Positions 6,525-10,461 of a stretch of 10,461 bases of DNA are shown here, in pieces; within the stretch, counting starts at the first letter, position 1, and every line of letters starts with the position of its first letter. Source of the DNA: Lentisphaerota bacterium (GTDB lineage Bacteria > Verrucomicrobiota > Kiritimatiellia > UBA8416 > JAFGTH01); NCBI GenBank assembly GCA_016934225.1, contig JAFGTH010000186.1, positions 1 through 10,461 of the forward strand. Reading direction: 5' to 3'. Under the pieces are notes generated by a model, which saw nothing but the letters and a program-made list of their open reading frames with translations, made no database searches and was not told where the DNA came from. Position numbers and translations under genes: made by a program.

Positions 6525-8231
6525 ATGACTGAGGCAACCTATACAGATCCGGTGCTTCTGCTTCTGATTGAGCAGAAAATGGTTTCTGTCGAGCAGGCCG
6601 CGCTTTTGAATGAAGAGAGCGCGAAGAGCGGTAAGACGGTTCGAAGTATTCTCATTGATCAGGAGCACATTACGGAGGATCAGCTCTTGGAGATTATGGC
6701 GGAATATCACGGATCCAAAGTCATCAATCTTCCTGCCACCGACATACCCGTTGATGTTATTCATAGAGTGCCGGCGAGCGTCGCCCGAATGTACAATGTT
6801 GTGCCGGTGACCATGTCGCCCAATTCCATCGAATTGGCCACTTATGATATGATATCACCACAGATTATGGATGAGCTGATGTTTGTGCTCACATGTGATA
6901 TCTCATACGTATTTGCTCGGGAAGAAGATATTAAAAGGAGCATTAACCAGTTTTATGGCGACGATAGCGACGCGGTCAACGACATGCTTTCGGCGCTGGA
7001 ATCGGAGATTGAGGAAGTTGATGCGCTTGCCATCAGGGATGAAGATGATCAGAAAGGGTTGGAAGAGGCGGCTGGGTCGCGTCCCGTAATAAGGTTTGTT
7101 AACCTGGTTCTTTATCAGGCGGTGAATGACCGAGCTTCAGACATACATTTTGAGCCGTTTGAAAAAGAATTCAAAATTCGATACCGCGTGGATGGCGCGT
7201 TATACGAAATGGCGCCTCCTCCAAAACGTCTTGCATTACCGTTAATATCCAGAATCAAGGTCATGTCCGGGTTAAATATCGCGGAACGTCGTTTGCCACA
7301 GGACGGTAGAATACAACTAACAATCGGCGGACGGCAGATAGATCTTCGTGTCTCAACCTTGCCGACTCAATTTGGAGAAAGTGTCGTGTTGAGAGTTTTG
7401 GACAGAAGCGTTGTTTCTCTTGAAATCGAAAATTTGGGCATGCCGGACGATATATATCAGTCATTTACCAGAGATATCAAGCAGCCCAACGGAATCATAA
7501 TCGTTACCGGTCCTACCGGATCCGGTAAAACAACCACGCTCTATTCCGGATTGCGAAGAATCAACACGATTGAGACCAAGATACTTACCGCCGAAGAGCC
7601 TGTCGAGTATGACATAGAAGGGATTATGCAGGTGCCGATCAACGATATAGCCGGTAATACCTTCGGTATTGTGTTGCGCGCGTTTCTACGTCAGGATCCC
7701 GATGTAATAATGATCGGCGAAATTCGGGACCTGGAGACTGCCCAGATTGCGGTGCAAGCGTCGTTGACCGGTCATCTTGTATTCAGTACATTGCACACCA
7801 ACGATGCCGCAGGCGCTATCACGCGATTGATAGATATGGATGTTGAACCGTATCTTATATCATCTACTTTGGAAGCGGTACTCGGCCAGCGGCTCGTGCG
7901 TAAAGTGTGTGAGAACTGTAAAACTCCGATCAAACCGACAGAAGAAATGTTGCACAGTCTTGGGTTGAGCGAGAAAGACGTGGAGGACAGGGAGTTTTAT
8001 TTTGGGCAAGGGTGTTCGTTCTGCAACGAAACAGGTTATCACGGCAGGAAGGGCATTTACGAGTATTTATCGGTTACCGAACCTATAAAGCAGTTAATAG
8101 ATCAGCGCCAACCCACGTTAGTCATAAGAGATAAAGCCGTAGAGCTTGGGATGCGCACAATGCGCGAAGATGGCATTAGAAATTTACTCGACGGATACAC
8201 AACTGTTGAAGAAATCATCAAGTACACTTAA
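6525..8231 (+). CDS. PilB/GspE-family ATPase, paralogue 2
   Basis: This is a second full-length (568-residue) extension-type ATPase, 8 nt after pilT. It shows the same order of domains as the first: a MshEN-like N-terminal region (about 1-145), a very acidic linker (about 147-182), ASDIHFEP (204-211), Walker A GPTGSGKT (329-336), a canonical Walker B segment LRQDPDVIMIGEIRD (388-402), His box GHLVFSTLHTNDA (416-428), and a zinc tetrad at Cys462, Cys465, Cys497 and Cys500. Its Asp box reads TAEEPVEY (355-362), with Glu358 where the family usually has Asp. AGGA at 6515-6518 overlaps the pilT stop and is spaced 6 nt from ATG 6525. It is clearly diverged from paralogue 1, so this is an old pair and not a recent duplication. 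It could serve as an alternative PilB or as the GspE of a separate secretion or pseudopilus system. The sequence does not decide between them. Confidence 0.86.
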   Translation: MTEATYTDPVLLLLIEQKMVSVEQAALLNEESAKSGKTVRSILIDQEHITEDQLLEIMAEYHGSKVINLPATDIPVDVIHRVPASVARMYNVVPVTMSPNSIELATYDMISPQIMDELMFVLTCDISYVFAREEDIKRSINQFYGDDSDAVNDMLSALESEIEEVDALAIRDEDDQKGLEEAAGSRPVIRFVNLVLYQAVNDRASDIHFEPFEKEFKIRYRVDGALYEMAPPPKRLALPLISRIKVMSGLNIAERRLPQDGRIQLTIGGRQIDLRVSTLPTQFGESVVLRVLDRSVVSLEIENLGMPDDIYQSFTRDIKQPNGIIIVTGPTGSGKTTTLYSGLRRINTIETKILTAEEPVEYDIEGIMQVPINDIAGNTFGIVLRAFLRQDPDVIMIGEIRDLETAQIAVQASLTGHLVFSTLHTNDAAGAITRLIDMDVEPYLISSTLEAVLGQRLVRKVCENCKTPIKPTEEMLHSLGLSEKDVEDREFYFGQGCSFCNETGYHGRKGIYEYLSVTEPIKQLIDQRQPTLVIRDKAVELGMRTMREDGIRNLLDGYTTVEEIIKYT

Positions 8232-8249
8232 CAGGAGCATGGGAGCGCG

Positions 8250-8336
8250 ATGGCGGGCGACTGTTACTGTGGCCATGATAGAACTGGAATCGGTTCAGGG
8301 CGCATGGCGCTGCAATTAAAATTCGGCGGTATCTGA
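8250..8336 (+). CDS. Doubtful 28-residue ORF between the motor genes and the exporter
   Basis: The 118-nt gap before the ABC exporter includes an ATG at 8250 with GGGAG (8241-8245) 4 nt upstream and AGGAG (8233-8237) further back. It is followed by 27 more codons and TGA at 8334-8336. The peptide starts MAGDCYCGHDRTG and has no recognised motif. A competing frame from ATG 8239 gives 26 codons. Both are short enough to be chance. They are listed because the purine-rich ribosome-binding-like sequence just after the pilB-type stop has no other gene to serve: the exporter start lies about 105 nt further on. Confidence 0.12.
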   Translation: MAGDCYCGHDRTGIGSGRMALQLKFGGI

Positions 8337-8349
8337 AGTCTATGAAATA

Positions 8350-10224
8350 ATGAGCGCACATCGGGAGATCGGAACTTATTCGGTGTACAAGCGTCTTCTT
8401 CGCTATGTGCGCCCTTACACTACACGACTTGTCATCGGCGTACTTGCCGGCGCCTTGGGCGGCGGATCTCTGTACGGTATTCTGCAGTCGTCCGGCAACA
8501 TATTCATTGCGTTCGAAAACCCCACGGTTGTCGCGTCCGGCGATAGTGTCAAGAGCGATACCGCTAAGGACTCCAGATTTGAAAGAATTGAAAAAATTGC
8601 CGATCGTCTTGATATACAGGCCACGACAAACGACGGACTGATGACATGGCAATTCATAGTACTGCTCATTGTCGCGTTCCCTGTATTTTATCTTGCGCGG
8701 GCGATTATGTGTTACCTCAACCGGTACTACATGCGTTGGATTGGATCGCGAGTGGTTCGCGACTTGCGTGACGATCTTTTCAATGGATTGCAGTCGCAGT
8801 CCCTTCGATTTTACGGGAAAACGGACGTAGGTCAATTAATCAGCAAATGCACGAACGATACAACAGTATTGGAAAATGTTATTGCAACAACAGTTTCCAG
8901 TATCACAACTGCTCCAATCGAAATAACCGTTGCCGTTGCATTTGTGGTTGTGTCGTCCGTTAAAAGCGATATGCATGGGCTGGTACTGGCAATGGCGTTG
9001 GCATTTCCACTGTGTATTCTTCCGATTGTCGTGCTTGGAAAATACGTCAAGCGTCATACCAGAAGGGCTCTCTTGCGCATATCCGATCTGGTATCAAGAA
9101 TGCATGAGAATTTCACCGGCATCAGGGTGGTCAAAGCGTTTTATATGGAGGAAGCTGAATCGAAGCGTTTTGTTGAAATGAACAGAACGTATTTTCAATC
9201 CATCATCAAAGCTCTCAGAGCAGAACTGTTAATGACCCCCCTGATGGAGTCGGTAGGCGTGGCGTTGGCATGCGTTTTTCTGGTCATTTGCTACGGCAAG
9301 GGTGTAATGCTGTCCGAGATTATTCCGATTGGGATGGCTGCGTTCTTTGCATATCGCCCTGTAAAGTCGCTGGCGCATATCGGCGCAAACCTCCAAAGAG
9401 GCGCCGCCGCGCTCGAACGAATATTCGACGTTTTGGATGCCGATACGTCAATAATTGAAGCCGCTGACGCAAAGAGCATATCTGAATTTAAGGATCGCAT
9501 TGTATTCGAGAACGTTACTTTCAAGTACGATAATAATAGTCCGACTGTAATTGACAACGTCTCGTTTGAAATCCGGATGGGTACGGTCGTGGCGTTGGTT
9601 GGCGAGACCGGATCCGGCAAATCCACTCTGGCGAACCTGCTTGCCCGTTTTTACGATCCATCGTCCGGCCGAATTACGATTGACGGATCCGATCTGAAAA
9701 ATATCAAAATTAAATCCCTACGCAATTTAATCGGAGTCGTTACACAGGAAACAATATTGTTCAACGACACGATTGCCCGAAATATCGCCTATGGCGATAA
9801 AAATGCGAATATGGGCAAAATTATCGAAGCCGCGAAGAAGGCCAACGCGCATGATTTCATTGTGGCAGATCCGGAAGGATACGAGCGCGTGGTCGGCGAA
9901 AAAGGCTTCGTGTTGAGCGGCGGCGAACGTCAACGCATTGCCGTGGCCAGAGCGATTATGAAAGATCCGCCGATATTGATTTTAGACGAAGCTACAAGCG
10001 CGCTTGATACTGTAACCGAACGACTCGTGCAGGAGGCGATTGCGAGGATCATGACCGACCGAACAGTATTTGTGATTGCCCACAGATTAAGCACGGTCAA
10101 GCACGCCGACCAGATACTGCTTGTTGATAGCGGCAGGATCGTTGAGCGCGGAACGCATGAAGAGCTTTATAGCTCCGGCGGCAAATATAGAGAACTCTGC
10201 GATATGCAGGTGCTTGACGAGTAG
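8350..10224 (+). CDS. MsbA-like ABC exporter half-transporter (permease fused to ATPase)
   Basis: This is an inner-membrane ABC exporter of the type IV fold (ABCB/MsbA-like), 624 residues, acting as a homodimer or heterodimer. The N-terminal half has hydrophobic segments near 27-50, 101-122, 176-204, 208-232, 295-316 and 321-340, consistent with six helices. The ATPase half has Walker A GETGSGKST (418-426), Q-loop Gln466, signature LSGGERQ (522-528), Walker B ILILDE (542-547), D-loop SALD (550-553) and H-loop His578, all intact. A hydrophilic stretch of about 50 residues (about 52-99) separates helices 1 and 2, longer than in classic MsbA. ATG 8350 is the first usable start after an in-frame stop at 8317. 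The ribosome binding site is weak. MsbA-type lipid A or lipid export is plausible, but a drug or peptide substrate cannot be excluded, so no symbol is given. The 118-nt spacing leaves co-transcription with the motors uncertain. Confidence 0.9.
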   Translation: MSAHREIGTYSVYKRLLRYVRPYTTRLVIGVLAGALGGGSLYGILQSSGNIFIAFENPTVVASGDSVKSDTAKDSRFERIEKIADRLDIQATTNDGLMTWQFIVLLIVAFPVFYLARAIMCYLNRYYMRWIGSRVVRDLRDDLFNGLQSQSLRFYGKTDVGQLISKCTNDTTVLENVIATTVSSITTAPIEITVAVAFVVVSSVKSDMHGLVLAMALAFPLCILPIVVLGKYVKRHTRRALLRISDLVSRMHENFTGIRVVKAFYMEEAESKRFVEMNRTYFQSIIKALRAELLMTPLMESVGVALACVFLVICYGKGVMLSEIIPIGMAAFFAYRPVKSLAHIGANLQRGAAALERIFDVLDADTSIIEAADAKSISEFKDRIVFENVTFKYDNNSPTVIDNVSFEIRMGTVVALVGETGSGKSTLANLLARFYDPSSGRITIDGSDLKNIKIKSLRNLIGVVTQETILFNDTIARNIAYGDKNANMGKIIEAAKKANAHDFIVADPEGYERVVGEKGFVLSGGERQRIAVARAIMKDPPILILDEATSALDTVTERLVQEAIARIMTDRTVFVIAHRLSTVKHADQILLVDSGRIVERGTHEELYSSGGKYRELCDMQVLDE

Positions 10225-10241
10225 GGGATGGGAACCGCAGA

Positions 10242-10258
10242 TCCCGCGGGAGGCGGGA
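10242..10258. repeat. GC-rich inverted repeat 18 nt after the exporter stop
   Basis: TCCCGC (10242-10247) pairs with GCGGGA (10253-10258) around a GGGAG loop. The first arm can alternatively pair locally, because TCCCGCGGGA (10242-10251) is itself palindromic. No T tract follows. It could act as a weak terminator or 3' stabiliser for the exporter transcript, or it may be part of a dispersed repeat. Confidence 0.4.
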
Positions 10259-10284
10259 CAAGTGGAGAGGGAGAGGTATTGAAC

Positions 10285-10308
10285 CACGGAGACGCGGGGG
10301 CACGGAGA
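10285..10308. repeat. Degenerate octamer tandem repeat (CACGGAGA type)
   Basis: Three consecutive 8-nt units are seen: CACGGAGA (10285-10292), CGCGGGGG (10293-10300) and CACGGAGA (10301-10308), the outer two identical. The sequence just before it, GAACCA, completes a form I recall from intergenic spacers of several environmental bacterial phyla, usually as AACCACGGAGACACGGAG. The recognition is from memory. The periodicity itself is visible directly. No coding role is apparent. Confidence 0.5.
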
Positions 10309-10319
10309 TGAGGCTCGAC

Positions 10320-10341
10320 AACGGCGGACAAGTCCGCCGTT
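10320..10341. repeat. Perfect 10-bp inverted repeat, strong hairpin
   Basis: AACGGCGGAC (10320-10329) and GTCCGCCGTT (10332-10341) are exact reverse complements around AA. In RNA the closing pair probably opens to give a 9-bp stem with a CAAG loop. It is followed by TTCTCTCG, a pyrimidine stretch but not a T run. It could be a bidirectional terminator for the exporter and a following gene, or a REP-like dispersed palindrome. Positions 10342-10461 show no convincing gene. Confidence 0.55.
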
Positions 10342-10461
10342 CTCTCGCGTGGAAATGTGGAGGAAACCCGCCGGGTGCATGGTCTGCTTCTTTATGCTTC
10401 CGATCCCGTGAACTCCCTGCTACAGACATCATGGAAACGGGGATGGAATTCCAAGAGGCGA

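Noticed and set aside
8218..8835. 205-codon minus-strand frame opposite the exporter start
   Set aside because: It lies antisense to a well-supported ABC exporter N-terminus, has no recognisable motif, and reads like a shadow frame.
10276..10286. tRNA T-arm-like GGTATTGAACC
   Set aside because: The surroundings cannot form the other tRNA arms or an acceptor stem, and the match is a short chance hairpin.
10097..10432. Minus-strand frames covering the right-end repeats
   Set aside because: They overlap the 3' end of the exporter and translate repeat sequence into low-complexity Arg/Pro-rich peptide, with no family resemblance.
10431..10461. Possible start of a further gene (ATG 10431, open to the window edge)
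   Set aside because: Only ten codons are visible, there is no Shine-Dalgarno, and a second ATG at 10443 is equally possible. This is too little to call.

Overview
The window is a compact bacterial chromosome segment of moderate GC. Every long gene lies on the plus strand. It carries two operon-like blocks and one transporter gene. Genes 1-3 (about 200-3554) encode the three subunits of the tRNA-dependent amidotransferase GatCAB. Genes 4-6 (3686-8231) encode three type IV pilus / type II secretion superfamily motor ATPases in the order PilB-like, PilT, PilB-like, joined by a 1-nt overlap and an 8-nt gap. Gene 7 (8350-10224) is an MsbA-like ABC exporter half-transporter.

The organism is a bacterium that makes Gln-tRNA (and possibly Asn-tRNA) indirectly and uses type IV pili or a related filament machine. 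A lipid-type ABC exporter is compatible with an envelope with an outer membrane. My best guess is the Planctomycetes-Verrucomicrobia-Lentisphaerae/Kiritimatiellae neighbourhood, from the protein style and from a degenerate CACGGAGA-type intergenic repeat near the right end. This is an impression from memory and is not proven by the sequence.

Layout: positions 1-199 look like a divergent promoter region. A minus-strand Shine-Dalgarno sequence sits at the very left edge, with a good minus-strand promoter behind it, so a leftward gene probably begins just outside the window. gatC and gatA follow closely, then a 148-nt gap before gatB. That gap holds a 43-codon reading frame starting in an ATGA overlap with the gatA stop. 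A short inverted repeat just after gatB and an extended -10 promoter at 3642-3650 separate the gat block from the pilus-motor block. The first motor gene appears to start at TTG behind a strong ribosome binding site. After the third motor gene there is a 118-nt gap and then the ABC exporter. The last 237 nt contain no convincing gene but do hold two GC-rich inverted repeats and an octamer-repeat tract.

How they work together: GatCAB converts misacylated Glu-tRNA(Gln) to Gln-tRNA(Gln). The motor block would power extension (PilB-like) and retraction (PilT) of pili. The two PilB paralogues differ from the family consensus at different acidic motifs, which is the most interesting protein-level signal here. 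No dramatic undescribed system is visible. The points worth following up are the paralogous motor pair, the gatA-gatB small ORF and the repeat-rich right edge.
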